Shown here in pieces: positions 11,801 to 23,139 of a stretch of DNA of 64,000 bases (position 1 is the first letter of the stretch; each line of letters begins with the position of its first letter). Source of the stretch: Sphagnum compactum. Taxonomy: Eukaryota; Bryophyta; Sphagnopsida; Sphagnales. Under the pieces are notes generated by a model that was not told where the DNA came from, did no database searches, and saw only the letters and a list, made by a program, of their open reading frames with translations. Location of the stretch: NCBI GenBank assembly GCA_965153455.1, contig OZ234495.1, positions 20,022,875-20,086,874 of the forward strand. Reading direction: 5' to 3'. A program made the position numbers and the translations under genes.

Positions 11801-12892
11801 AGGTCTTCACTTAAAGGTATCCAAACCATTTAGATGGGTTTTTTGAAACATGGGTATTGCATTTAGGCTTGTTTTTTCATTTCGACTTGAAATACCCAAA
11901 CTTATACTTACCTCTACCAGCTGGAATTTTGGGGTTTCATTGCAATACCTACATCCGTACTTACTTTTACCAACTGGAATTTTGGGGTATTACTTGCACT
12001 TGTATTTACTTTTACCAACTGAGATTTTGGGGCCTAATTATAATACTTGCATTTAACATTAATATTATCATTATCCTTGTGTTTTTGCATTTCACACTTT
12101 TTGTGTTTATTACTTGGAAACAATAATAAGCTTTGTGCCATATTAGACTTCATGTGTATGTTGAATACATGATGTTCAAAGAATTTGGGCTATGGTTTCC
12201 TCCATACAAAATTGATTCCAAAACAAAAAATTTAGTGCCAATGGCAACAATCTTGATTAGTAATTGAGACATTTATTAAAGTAAAATATCAGTTTTGAAA
12301 TATATGAATCAAATTCCTATACATTAAATCATAAAGCATAATCTTACAAATCCAAATGATATTTTGACATAAGGTTTATTACTACCCTAACTATACAAAC
12401 CCTAACAAAAAGAAGATTTATATGCCCTAAACCCAAAAAATTATACAAACTATACAAATCATATAATGCAAAATAAACAAATTTAAAAGAACATAGGAAA
12501 AAATTTAGAAACCAAAATTCAAAGGTTTTAAATTATAAATATTTATTAACTGAAAGAAAATACGTTAATCTTTAAAAATAATCAAATAAATTTCGTACAA
12601 AACCAAAAAAGAAGATATGTCTTTTACCTTTGTGTGATTTTTTCAACTTAATTTTTCCACTTTTTTTGAAGAAGGTATAAAATGCAATTGTATTACTTCA
12701 CATGTGTGTAAACCCTAAAAATTTCCCCCCAAATTTAGCTTACTTTAAATTAATTACTATACATTTATGAAAAACTTATCAATTAATTTATGTGTCTTAA
12801 CCCTAAACCTAATGGTTAAGTTAGTAGGGTATGTAATTAATAGAGTAGCTAGGTTAGTAAGGTAGGTGGTTAGTAAAGTAGCTTGGTTAGCG

Positions 12893-13095
12893 ATGTGACC
12901 CAAAATGCAAGTATTGCATTTAGGGTATGATCTTCGTATAAAGATGCTTAAACCTCACATGCGTACTTTCGAAATGGCCCAAAATGCAGGTATTGCATTT
13001 AGGGTAGGATCTTTGTATAAAGAAAGCTTGAACCCCACATGCGTACTTTTGAAATGGCCCAAAATGCAGGTATTTGCATTTAGGGTAAGGTTTTT
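12893..13095. repeat. Second block of the 79-bp repeat family
   Basis: Three further units with the same core and the same 'aaaccycacatgcgtac' tail start near 12,898, 12,977 and 13,058. They lie about 1.1 kb beyond the first block, separated by AT-rich DNA with no gene. Confidence 0.85.
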
Positions 13096-13228
13096 AAGGT
13101 AGGGTATGTAATTAATAGGGTAGCTAGGTTAGTAGGGTAGGTGGTGAGTACAGTAGCTAGGTTAGTAGGGTAGGTGATGAGTACAGTAGCTAGGTTAGTA
13201 GGGTAGGTGGTGAGTACAGTAGCTAGGT
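13096..13228. repeat. Tandem array, 33-bp unit
   Basis: The unit 'tagctaggttagtaggg' plus 'taggtggtgagtacag' is repeated about three and a half times with single-base differences. A looser form of the same text extends upstream into 12,820-12,890. Confidence 0.85.
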
Positions 13229-13829
13229 AGAAAAGTGAACAGGGTAGCTATGTGTGAGGTCAGGTCCAGGGAAAAACGAGCAGGAACCAAAACAAAAAAG
13301 TACAATGGTCAGCAGCAAAAAGAAATGGACTGTCATGAACCCTATCCGGCGCCGAATGAAAAAACGAAACCCATCAGTGGACAGAACGGCCAACTGGTGC
13401 ATTGGTGGCTGTTAATTCACTCTGGCCTTTTGGGCTCAGCCTCGAACAATTGGCCTCAACAGGGCCTTCAAATCCAGGCAGAACCTAAAAAGGCATTCCT
13501 TACAGTGCCCAATTCCTTACCCTATACAAAAGGTGTACTCTGCCATCTTCGGCCAAATACTGAAACTCAGCATTTAATGCACAAGGTTCTAAAGTAATTA
13601 TAGTAGTTGTACAGGTAGGAGCAGTGCAAATATATGTAACAAAAAGGAAACACAGGATGAAACTCAGACTTAGACAGTGTGTTCCTGGAGGTCGCCAGAA
13701 CTAGGCAGGATACCAAAAAAGATCTACTAGTCCACCAGGACAGTCGCCATTTACTGCTAATTAATGCTGAGGATCCTAGCCAGTGCACCTACTTGAGGAA
13801 TTCGAAAAAAAAAAACACTGGTATGCATC

Positions 13830-13960
13830 ATACTTATAAAAGGCGACAGAAAAGAAAAGAAGACTTAAAGGGGGGGAAAACAAACAAAAACTGTACCTTC
13901 TGAAATCCGGATGGCTCAGTTGACAGGCTGTACTGGGCCTTCGATATACCGGCCTTGTGC
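13830..13960 (+). repeat. Left arm of a long inverted repeat (right arm 15,345-15,485)
   Basis: The segment reading 'ggcgacagaaaagaaaagaa' followed by a Lys/Gln-like purine tract, then 'aaatccggatggctcagttg' and 'gacaggctgtactgggcctt', is found again in reverse complement at 15,345-15,485. There the words are 'ggtggcagaaaagaaaaaga', 'cccagttgacaggcagtacg' and 'ggatttcggaaggta'. The arms are diverged and lie about 1.4 kb apart, suggesting two opposite copies of one element or the ends of a non-autonomous transposon. Confidence 0.6.
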
Positions 13961-14133
13961 CCGGAAGGGTCTATTTTTAGACCTTTCCCCTACATAAATT
14001 TTTGTTTCCATTTCCTTTTATAATTTTTTAAAAAAAGTAATAAAAAGAGAAAGAAAGATGCAAATATGCAAAAGATAGAAGAGTATTGAGTTTGAAAACT
14101 GTACCTTCCATAATGTGAGAGGCTGTAGCACAG

Positions 14134-14170
14134 GTAAACCCTAAACCTGAACCCTAAACCCTAAAACCCT
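14134..14170. repeat. Short interstitial telomere-like tract
   Basis: The sequence contains four consecutive or nearly consecutive copies of the plant telomere word CCCTAAA (reading 'aaaccctaaacctgaaccctaaaccctaaaaccc' in short pieces) with one degenerate unit. It is too short to be a terminal telomere and is most likely a minor interstitial motif. Confidence 0.6.
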
Positions 14171-14531
14171 TCCACATTTTGTAAAGTCGAGCTCGGATTA
14201 GATAAGATACTTCCGTACTGTATTTTCAGGACTCTCCCATGCCCACAATTTTGCAATATTTGAAAACTATACCTTTCGTATAGGAGAAGGTTTCATAACC
14301 AATAACCAGTATATGCTTTCGAATTGAGGTCATGTCCCAAGATGCTGACCGAGGAGAGGGGCCAAAAATCGGGAAGGTATTGATTCCAAAACTTGCTCGT
14401 CCGTAAAATCCAGCTCGATTTTTCCTTCTGCTTTTCTTTTCAGCTCTAGCCGCAATCATTCCACTCTTTTTTTAAGTACTTTGCACTCCAAAACGGAATG
14501 TATGACATCATTGGGAATTTTGTAAAGTAAA

Positions 14532-14744
14532 GGTGTGTTCACACTTGGTGTTAGGGACTCTAGTGTTGAGTCGCCTAACACCTGGCTAACCATGTAGGAA
14601 TTAAACCTAGTTATCATGAAATTTTTATGTTAAGCTAACATTTTCACTTAACATTAAGCTATCGCCCATTTAACATCGGGTGCCACGTAGGATGCCACCT
14701 ATGTTTTCATTTAACACTGACTTAACATCAAGTGTGAATGCACC
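14532..14744. mobile_element. MITE with imperfect 23-bp terminal inverted repeats
   Basis: The left end reads GGTGTGTTCACACTTGGTGT. The right end, reverse-complemented, reads GGTGCATTCACACTTGATGT. The arms agree at about 20 of 23 positions. The 213-bp interior carries more short direct and inverted words built on 'taacatt' and 'ttaacac' and has no coding potential. A target-site duplication is not clear; short A/T words flank both ends. Such ends and size fit a non-autonomous DNA transposon, but the superfamily is undetermined. Confidence 0.7.
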
Positions 14745-15181
14745 ATAATTTACTACACCTCATGAGTGCCTAGTAGGGCAGGCTACCATTCCATTAGGTG
14801 GTCACGGGTTCTACCAGGGCCTGTTCACACACAACCAGTTTTTCCCCACAATTATGGCCATCCACAGCCCCAGGAAAAAAAAAAGAAAAAAAAAGCACAA
14901 AAAAAAGAGATGTTGCATGACGTGGCATGCTTGCGTGGCAGTTCGAAAATAGGGCTTAACTTTGGTGATAGGGCTAATTACAGATCTTCAGAAAATGAAG
15001 ATTTTAGGCTCTATCATTGGCCGTAAGCTCTCAACTTGAAAATTACGCACTGAAATTTACTATTCTTCAGAAGCTCGGGCGTCCCTTTGTTCCTGCATCC
15101 TTGCATGAAGTGAGAGGCCAATCTCTGCAACGCCATCGCTCACACCTTCAGAAGCTTGCTTGAGCACCATAGCAGCACCGC

Positions 15182-15300
15182 CGCAATGCAGCCATCACCA
15201 TAGCAGCACCCACGCAATGCAGCCATCACCATAGCAGCACCCACGCAATGCAGCCATCACCATAGCTGCACCGATGCAATGCAGCCATCACTTGAGCAGC
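15182..15300. repeat. Tandem array, 31-bp unit, about four copies
   Basis: The unit 'gcaatgcagccatcaccata' plus 'gcagcacccac' is repeated with few changes. It is GC-richer than its surroundings and open in several frames, but I see nothing that makes it a gene. Confidence 0.88.
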
Positions 15301-15344
15301 ATCAGCAAACTGTTTGAAGAGAGGGATTGTATTTTTTGTACCCT

Positions 15345-15485
15345 CCCCAGCCCAAGTACCTTCCGAAATCCAGGAGGCCCCGTACTGCCTGTCAACTGGG
15401 CCTTCGGGTTTCGGAAAAGTATTACAGTTCTGATTTTTTCTTTGAAGTCTTCTTTTTCTTTTCTGCCACCTTTTATTATGTATAC
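15345..15485 (-). repeat. Right arm of the inverted repeat at 13,830-13,960
   Basis: This is the reverse-complement partner of the left arm described at 13,830. Nearby words such as 'aaggtactctaccatctt' at about 15,655 also recur near 13,535 in direct orientation, so the whole 13.3-15.7 kb stretch seems to be built from a few repeated modules. Confidence 0.55.
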
Positions 15486-16033
15486 CATGGATATGGCCGA
15501 AAGCAATGGGAAACAAAACAAGGGAAAATCAGCCCCTTTCTTTACATAATAGTCGGTAAAGGGTCTGAAAATAGGCCCTTTTGGGATTGAATCCTGGCCC
15601 GAGGGATTGGGTTGAAAATTCAGAAGGGTCTATTTTCATACCCTTCACCTCTACAGAAGGTACTCTACCATCTTAGGTCAAAAAGAAAAACACGCATGCG
15701 GAATATACATTATGAAAAATCACATGCAGAATCTACACGTAGCAAACGTTCCCAGTTCTTCATGCCCTGAAAAAGGTGCTAGAAAAGGACACATAATATG
15801 TGTTCTTAAGGATTGGCTCTAGAGTCCCAATTTACTCCCAAGAGACAATAGGCCGGAATCTCTCCAGAGTGACAATTACATCAGATAATAGCCATTAGTC
15901 AGTCTCAGCTATAATTTCAGTGGAATTTCTAGTGAAGCTCAGAATAAGTTTAAGCTGCAAAGAAGACTAGACTCATCAAGCAAACAACAGAACTCACCAA
16001 ACTCAACAACTTTTACGAGAGAACCCAAAAAAA

Positions 16034-19000
16034 ATGGCAGGCAAGACCGTTTGTCTGACTGGAGCAGAAGGCTTCATTGGCTCCTGGATTGTGAAGACAC
16101 TTCTCGATCATGGCTACACAGTTCGAGGCACTGTTCGCAACCTAGGTGGGACGAATGATATGTCTTGTACAATAATCTTGATTCCACTCGATCATCTTCT
16201 TCCATGAGATGAGATGAGATGAGATGAGATTAAATACTTTGGGTGTTGTGATCATGTATTGAGGTTTGATCGATGATTTGCAACAATGTCAACAACAAAT
16301 GTATTATAACATGCAAGTTCAGCAGCTCAATGCACTTGAACTATATTGCAATAATTTGTTGTCAACATCTGTTGTCAAACTGGTTTGCATGGGTTTACAG
16401 TGTGACTGGAGTTGCTGCTATTCTAGGGATATCCTTGTTACAATTTTGAAAATAAGTGAAGGGCTTTTGCATTGGGGTAGTAGTGACAAACAAGGTGGTG
16501 GTTGTGATGTGGTACATGGGGCAGAGAACTCAAAGCATCTGCTTGAGTTGCCAGGTGCCAGTGATCGCCTGAAGTTGTTTGTTGCTGAGTTAATGGAGCC
16601 TGGATCCTTTGATAATGTTGTGGAAGGTTGTGATGGGGTATTTCACACTGCGTCTCCAGTTCTCTTCAAAGATATCACCGACCCCCAGGTCTTCTCCTTC
16701 TTCTTCACCTTGCAAATTTTCACCTTGTTGTTCATGCTGCAACTTGTGGCAAAATCAAATGTTTTTGGAAGATTCTATTTTGCTTTGATCCAAAACAAAG
16801 GATAGTCTATACACTCCACTGATCCTCCCTTAGATTTAGCTCAAAAAGAGTAGCAAATGTTAACTTCCATGAAATTCAACAAATATCGTTATGGAAGAAG
16901 CAATATATTGGAACCAAGATGGAAAGAAAGATAAATGGTGGATGATCATGGGGATTTGTGTCCGCTAAAGGCATACAAAGTTTGTGTACATGGCAGGCTG
17001 AAGTAATTGATCCAGCAGTCAATGGAACTCTGAATGTGCTAGCTTCCTGTGCAAAAGCACAAACGAAGAAGGTGGTTTTGACATCATCTATATCAGCTAT
17101 CATCTTCACTAATAAACGGAATTCCAAGGGTGGTATTGATGAAAGCCTTTGGAGCGATCTAGACTTTTGTAGAGAAAACAAGGTACTTCGGAGTTCACGT
17201 TTCGCTTCCTATATCTTCTTAGTCTTAATCTTTCAAGGTATTGTGAAGTTTGATTTTTGTCTCCTACATCTTCTTATTCTTGATCTTTGAAAGTATTGAT
17301 TGTGGAGTTCACATTTCTTAGTCTTGATCTTTGAAGGTATTGTGGAGTTTGCATTTGTTTCCTAAAATTTTCTTAGTCTTGATCTTTAAAGGTGTGTTTG
17401 GGAAATTTGAATTATCTCTGATTTCAAAGGGTTCATGGTAACAACAAGTGCTTGTTGTAGATGTGGTATTTTTTGTCCAAGACACTTGCAGAAAAAGCTG
17501 CATGGGATTTTGTAAATGAGAAAGGGTTAAACATGGTGGCCATCCACCCTGTTACAGTCTTGGGTTCTCCCTTACAAGCCTCCCCAAACTATGGCCTCGA
17601 GGTCATTCGAGACTACCTAAATGGCAAGACTCCTTGACATGTCTCCTTGCTATAATGTTTTTGTTTATTTGATGAAGTATATGTAAACCTTCCCATTACA
17701 ATATATTTTCAAGATTTGAATGAGACCCTTTCAAAATTTGAGGTGTCTTGTCCCATCATGGCCTTGGTTTTAATGAACTTAAACTTGTCAAAATAGACCT
17801 TTCTCATACTTAAAATCTGATCATATTTTGATGAGAGCTTTGTTTGTAACTACAAAACATGTGATGCCTTGTGTGATTCTTACACATTTGAGGCAAAGCT
17901 CCAATCCTTCATGTACAATTAGCTTCATACCCATGTTCCAAGCTTTTTAAATTGCAAAATTCAATTGTTTTCAAAGAAGTGCAAATTTTTGCCTAATCAT
18001 AGCACAATTGGCCTTCTAATTTTCTTACATTAAACATAGTGCTATATATGTATGACACCAAAAATGCCCTAGGGGAGGCAAACTTCAAGAATCATGTTTC
18101 AAATTCATTTTGGAGCTTGGTGAGATGTGTGATGTCATGTTGGAATTTGTAGGGACAATCAAGACATTTCGAGATATCGATAAGGTGCTTGTGGGCGTGA
18201 AGGATATGGCAGGGGCACACATATTGGCATATGAGTCTCCACATGCCACGGGTCGCAACATTTGTTGCAGTACATCAGTTGATTTTGATCTTGGGGCACT
18301 TTTGACCAAGATGTATCCTACATACCCCATTTCTGCCAAGTAAGTTATGTAGGAAGAATTAAACAAATAAATTTGTTTTGTATTATGAAATCATTCCTCC
18401 TACATAATTAAACTTTAATTTCTCTTGGTTTTGTAATGTCAACATTGATTTATTAATATTTTGGTAGGATTCTAAGAGTGGTAGTAGTCTCATAAAGAAA
18501 AAAAAGTGATCGTATGTTTTTTTATGTAGGTGAAAGGTTCCCGATGGTTTAACCCCACTGGGTCGTTTCTTGTTTTTTCACTATCAATTTGACTAGGGAC
18601 CTTTAAAACCTACATTGAATTTTTTAGTTTATTGGCTAGAGAAAACATTAAGTATCTAATCTAAAAAGATGACAAGTTTTACAAAAACATAATTGTAGCT
18701 TGTAGACATTTTCAAAAAGCTTCATGTTTGTTTCTTGTGATACCTAGCGCGTATGTAGTGAGTACCCATGAAGTATCATGGGAAATTGTTTTTTAAAAAA
18801 TACATCGATGGTTTTTATGTCATGTAAAGCCTTTGGGGGTAGGCTTTATAGGAATTGAGTTAGCACTTGGCTCCACTTCATAGGGCCTTTATTACCATAA
18901 AGTCTACCCCCTTGGGCTTTACCCTACACTTATAACCTCAATACCCTTGACAAAGAAGGAAGTGACCAAATGGGAGCCTTCTCATATAAGTTATTCCCCC

Positions 19001-19309
19001 TTATCATTTAGGAAAGAATACCCAAATATTATCTGAAACCAAACTTATAGACGTAGGTAATGGATCAATATAGCCACACCCAATTGCATTTTTTTGCAAA
19101 TTTTTTTTAAGTTTCCAATTGAAATTGATATTGATGGTTTAACTGATGGGGCATGGACTTGCAGGGTTGATGAGGCGATACTAATGGTCCCATTAGGCTA
19201 TATGTCAACTGATAAATTGAATGCACTTGGATTCCAGTACCAACAACCCATTGAAGAAGCAATTAGTGACGTAGTAACCAGCTTAAAGGAGCATGGGTGG
19301 TTGGCTTAA
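16034..19309 (+). CDS. Cinnamoyl-CoA-reductase-like NAD(P)-dependent reductase (extended SDR)
   Basis: Six exons at 16,034-16,145, 16,525-16,688, 16,997-17,182, 17,461-17,623, 18,153-18,339 and 19,165-19,309 join in frame to give 318 residues, the usual length for this family. Exon 1 has the Rossmann motif [10 protein letters not shown]. Exon 2 has '[12 protein letters not shown]'. Exon 4 has the catalytic Y-x-x-x-K in '[14 protein letters not shown]'. Exon 5 has '[13 protein letters not shown]'. Exon 6 ends in 'PIEEAISD...LKEHGWLA'. These proteins reduce phenylpropanoid CoA esters or related ketones. The K-N-W-Y-C-Y-G-K signature of true lignin CCR is not present, so 'CCR-like' is safer. Intron 4 must start with GC, since reading through it meets a stop at once. 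If that is wrong the gene is broken there. Intron 1 holds a GAGAT microsatellite, and intron 5 holds a 99-bp foldback. Confidence 0.82.
16205..16230. repeat. GAGAT microsatellite in intron 1 of the CCR-like gene
   Basis: Five perfect pentanucleotide repeats of GAGAT/TGAGA lie about 60 bases after the exon 1 donor. Confidence 0.95.
17624..18152 (+). other. Probable GC-AG intron (intron 4 of the CCR-like gene)
   Basis: Exon 4 reads ...D-Y-L-N, then G|GCAAGA, and continues to an in-frame TGA five codons into any read-through. No GT donor precedes that stop in frame. Splicing at G|GCAAGA to the acceptor TTTGTAG|GG at 18,152 restores D-Y-L-N-G-T-I-K-T, which matches the family at this position. 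GC donors are an established minority class that keep strong pairing elsewhere (here GCAAG). The assignment is by sequence only. Confidence 0.7.
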
Positions 19310-19860
19310 GGGAAGTGGATGGTCTATTGGCTTTATGCTTATACAAGTTATTATTGCAAATTTGATGAAGAAATTTTATGTTGTATAACAAGTTCATTTC
19401 ATAAGTTACATATATGAAGTTTCTTAAAAGGTTCATAAAACATTATATAGAAATGAATGAACTTTTTTTGTCCTTAGCTTTGTCATCCATGTCTTTAGTT
19501 GATTTGATGTTGGACATCTTCATGTAAAAAGGCTTGTTTTGCTCTTGACACATTTTTGGTCAAGAAGTTAGCCACCAAGAAATATGTTGTAATATTGTAA
19601 TATATTTTTTGTTTTGCAACATCATTTCATATACAATAATACGTTTAAAATTCCAATGATATATTGGAAATTTGAATTTGGGGTATTTTGTTAGTAGTAT
19701 CATAGTGTATTGATAGTTGGAAAGGTTCAAAAGTCACCCAAATCATCACGTAGAGAATATAGCCAAAATGGATCAATTGAAATGATATTGCTTGATTAAG
19801 AGCATGAAACATTTATTTATGTTGAGGTAATATCAAGATCAAAGTTGGGTATGTCAATCA
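18400..19860. repeat. Duplicated block, copy A (copy A' at 23,140-24,600)
   Basis: Three aligned sections, 18,400-18,600, 18,926-19,175 and 19,285-19,860, match 23,140-23,340, 23,325-23,552 and 24,030-24,600 in the same order and orientation. They cover the end of intron 5, part of exon 6 and the 3' flank of the CCR-like gene. Each copy has its own insertion: 18,600-18,925 in this copy, and 23,553-24,030 in the other. Confidence 0.85.
18824..18922. mobile_element. 99-bp foldback element in intron 5 of the CCR-like gene
   Basis: The left arm (GTAAAGCCTTTGGGGGTAGG then CTTTAT) and the right arm (ATAAAGTCTACCCCCTTGGG then CTTTAC) are reverse complements over about 26 bp with three or four mismatches, around a loop of about 47 bases. 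The segment lies within a 330-bp stretch that is absent from the duplicated copy at 23.3 kb. It looks like a small MITE. Confidence 0.7.
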
Positions 19861-20335
19861 CGACCACCTCCTCTTTAATGAATGGAACCACTTCCACATC
19901 TACATAACTTGCTTTGATCAAACTCAATGTAATGTTTTTTTTCCCTTACAATTTATGGCCTACATAACAACTATGATTTCTTGTATGTGAAATAGGCAAC
20001 AAACACAAAATCATTCCTTCACAAAGTGAGATAACAAGTTTATACAAGTAAGACACATTTGAAAAAACACCACATTGGTGGTGGTTTTTCAAATCTTTCT
20101 TATTTGTATAAACTTGTGAGATCATTGACGTTGTATTAAAAATATTTTATGCCAAGGTATTGGGATTCTAGGCAATTGTCTAAAGAAATGCACATGTCAT
20201 AACCCTTTTTCATTGAATGGTGATTATCTTACAAGGTGATGTTTGCCTTTTTCACTTAACAAATAACCACATGCAAATTGCCCCTTAATTTTTATTGTGG
20301 CAAATTTTAAGCTCACTTCATCTTCCTCCACAAAC
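19845..20335 (-). pseudogene. Dead fragment of the release factor 2 gene
   Basis: This is a clear, diverged copy of exons of the gene at 25,560-27,680, in the same orientation. It starts with the region matching 26,095-26,220 (the '[13 protein letters not shown]...MPLIEEE' exon). It continues through the intron (26,275-26,340) and the '[12 protein letters not shown]' exon (26,395-26,555). Many substitutions and indels break the frame. The flanking text at 20,335-20,380 matches 24,790-24,835 rather than the continuing gene, so the copy was rearranged. Confidence 0.85.
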
Positions 20336-20887
20336 AATGGAAGCAAATATCATCAAATAATGTTTTGGGAATAGACTTGTCACTTTGGATTTTCTACTTA
20401 TCTTATGCTTGTCCTCTTGGTTAAAGGTCACTTTGAATTTGGTGGCTAACCGGTTCTTGTCCTCTTTTCAAACAAACCATATTGTCCTACAATTTTATTT
20501 TTACTTTGTCAACTTTTTTTCATTGAAAATCACGTTGTTGTTTGGTATTTGGGGGTGTTAAAACCTATGATTTTATTTTGCTTTGTCAACTTTTTTTCAT
20601 TGAAAATCACCTTGTTACTTGGTCTTGGAGTTGTTAAAACCCTTACATCCCATCTCAATTGGGTATCCTTTTGGATGTCCCCTTTCATTACATTAGGCAT
20701 GTATTTTTGCATGCCCTTCCTCATCCATTAAGGCTTGTTTTTCCTCCTTTGGCTCTTGTTATTCTTTAGGACCTTCCATTCTAATTTTTCCTCCTTGTTT
20801 CTATTTAACCTTTGGTTCTCCCTTTTTTTCATGTAGTTATAGGATTCTCATTATTGTGTTTTAGGTGAACCGATTTCTACAAAACCT
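20336..20887. repeat. Spacer with a short 77-bp tandem duplication
   Basis: A unit beginning CTTTGTCAACTTTTTTTCAT occurs at 20,504 and again at 20,581, with about 60 bases shared. There is no gene signal in the rest of the stretch. Confidence 0.6.
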
Positions 20888-21243
20888 TTGTAATTTTTTT
20901 TATAAGATATTAATTTTCAAATAAAAATTACTTCTAACAATCAAGGGCCACATTTGTAGGAGTTCAAGTGGGGGAACATTAAATAGACTTGTGCAACAAT
21001 CATTACAATGAATATTATATAAAACAAACACCCAACATGAAAGGTATTTTTCAACTTTTTGAAATGTATGATTATTATTAAAAATATGCATTTTTCAATG
21101 AAAGATATGAAATGCATTAATTTAGGATTAATCCTTTGCAAGGAAAAATTACATTCAAATTTGATGGCATTTCATTTTAAAGATTTATTCATTTTTCTCA
21201 ACAATCATCTTCTTCAAATGCCACCTTGTATAAAATGCCTTAG
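20888..21243. repeat. Dispersed repeat, copy 2 (first copy at 1-343)
   Basis: This segment is the same-orientation partner of the segment that opens the window. Sequence beyond 21,243 does not continue to match, so an element edge lies here or the first copy is truncated. No coding frame was found. Confidence 0.85.
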
Positions 21244-22079
21244 AACTTTGGAAATTTTGACAATGGATGAAAATTGTGCGTATTTGGATAATTTAAAAAA
21301 TTGAATGGTGGGTGAAAGTGACATCATTGAATCCAAAGTAGTTGAACATTGCCTTACAAAAGTTGAAACAATTCACCTTTGAGATGTCTTCCTAAAAGAA
21401 GTGGGGCCAACTTCCCCAAATTTTTGTCCATCAAAAGCAATTTCCTTAACGAAGTTTTGCAAAGTTTTCCAAAGCTTTGAATGCATTGTACAATTACCAC
21501 ACATGTTTTCCTTGAGAAATTGTAGCAAACATGCTTTTCATATTTTCATCCATTATAGAACAACTTTGGATGCTTTCCCTTGGAAAGTGATGCCAACTTC
21601 TTTGGGATTTGCATCCATTTTGTGAATTTTTCGTATGTTTCTTTGAAGGAAGTATGGTGAAATTTATCTCATCCTAATTGTGCAAGTCTCACAAAAGTTT
21701 TCCTTAAAAAATATGGTTTATTTTTTATTGATGGTAGAAGAATGAGATTCTTACCTAGTGGTTCATTGCACATGCAAATGGTTGCGAGTATAGAGATAGG
21801 AGCCAAAAACCATGTTGGATAGTGGTGAAAATTGTGAATTTTTTTACATTTATTTTTTTTGACATTTTAAAGTTATGTTAAATGACTAATATGAAAGTTG
21901 AGGGATTCAAATTAAAAATTCATTAAATTAAATTGTGGGTTTTGGTTTTTTAAAAAGGACATTTGAATTTGAATAGGTGTTGCATCAAATGTGGTTAATT
22001 TTACAAAGGACTAGGTAAAGGACTATTGTAATAACATATTTTGATGGTAAAAAACATTAGATGATAGCAACCTACTACC
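21244..22079. other. No gene seen; AT-rich spacer
   Basis: Only short low-complexity frames occur. A purine/pyrimidine-rich patch near 21,900-21,960 is unremarkable, and I recognise nothing else. Confidence 0.55.
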
Positions 22080-22515
22080 CAAGTTGAAAAAACACTCACA
22101 ATTTAAAAGATATGGAATTTTTAAAATTTTAAAATTGAAAGAATTTTTCAAAATTTTTAATTCTCAAGAGTCCTTTACCACATGTAAATGGGGTGTAATG
22201 TGCATGACATACAAAACAAAGTTGTAGTATTTTATATCAAAAATAAAAACCTAAATTAGTTAGCATATTTTGGTATGATTCAAAATTATGATAAATTTTC
22301 AAGATGAAATGCAGAATCTAGCAAAATTTACACACTTTGAAAAATTCATATTTATTCAACAATGATTAACACAAAACATGTGCTCTATTGGGGCAACTAT
22401 ACGTATTTTTAATAACAAGTTGCAAAAAATTTCATTCAAAATTTTTTTCATATGTAAAAATGAAAAAAGACTAAAAAGGACTCATAATCCTTTTGTAAAG
22501 TAATTCTATTGACTC
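22080..22515 (+). mobile_element. Unclassified element, plus-orientation copy (inverted partner 23,590-24,030)
   Basis: About 430 bases are found again in reverse complement at 23,590-24,030. Shared words include 'gtaaatggggtgtaatgt', 'catattttggtatgattcaa', 'gattaacacaaaacatgt' and 'aaaaggattatgaatca'. Because the partner interrupts a duplicated block, I read both as copies of a mobile element. No protein or clear terminal repeat was found. Confidence 0.7.
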
Positions 22516-23139
22516 TTATCTATGTACTCGCACCCAAACACTACTCCACTATATTTTCATTATTTTCCATTATTTTGACTAGCAAACCTTTAAAAAATAG
22601 TGATTGACGAATGAACATGTGACTTGACCCTTAGAGGGCCAAATTCAAGTAAGATATGATAACATCTTTCATAGTTGAACAAATGATGATTCAACTTACT
22701 TGTCTATACAATGATAACATGTGCCCTCGAAGAATATCAAGATCTTGATAATTGACTTTATAGTGTTGATATCAACATATTTATATCAAAAGATTCTTGA
22801 AAATTATGATAACATATGAAGGATATTTGCTATAAAAAAAACATATTAATTTAAATGACCTTAAATTTGTTGTACATTAATGGAGTGCATCCATTAGTTT
22901 TTTCAATAGGTGCATTATGATAACGTGTTATGATAATTTCCAAACTGTCATACCAAATGCAGACAACTTGCCAACTAGACATTTCATTTTGTGATATTTT
23001 TCATCATCTTTTGAAAATCCCTAAGTTATTGTTATAAAGTTTGCAATACATCCTTGTGCTTTAAACAAAACCAAAAGATCGTGAAAAAAAAAATTGTGCA
23101 AAAAATCTGCTTTTGTATTATTTGGTCACTCTTCTTATG

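Noticed and set aside
13235-13597. Plus-strand frame of 120 codons
   Set aside because: It begins with GTG in a tandem-repeat region and overlaps repeat modules found elsewhere; no protein family.
13905-13985. tRNA-like start ('ggatggctcagttga')
   Set aside because: No acceptor stem pairing, anticodon arm or T-loop could be drawn; it is part of the inverted repeat.
14756-14912. Possible SINE: tRNA-like box text ('ggtcacgggttctacc') followed by an A-rich tail
   Set aside because: The A and B boxes are poor and no second copy or target duplication was seen in the window.
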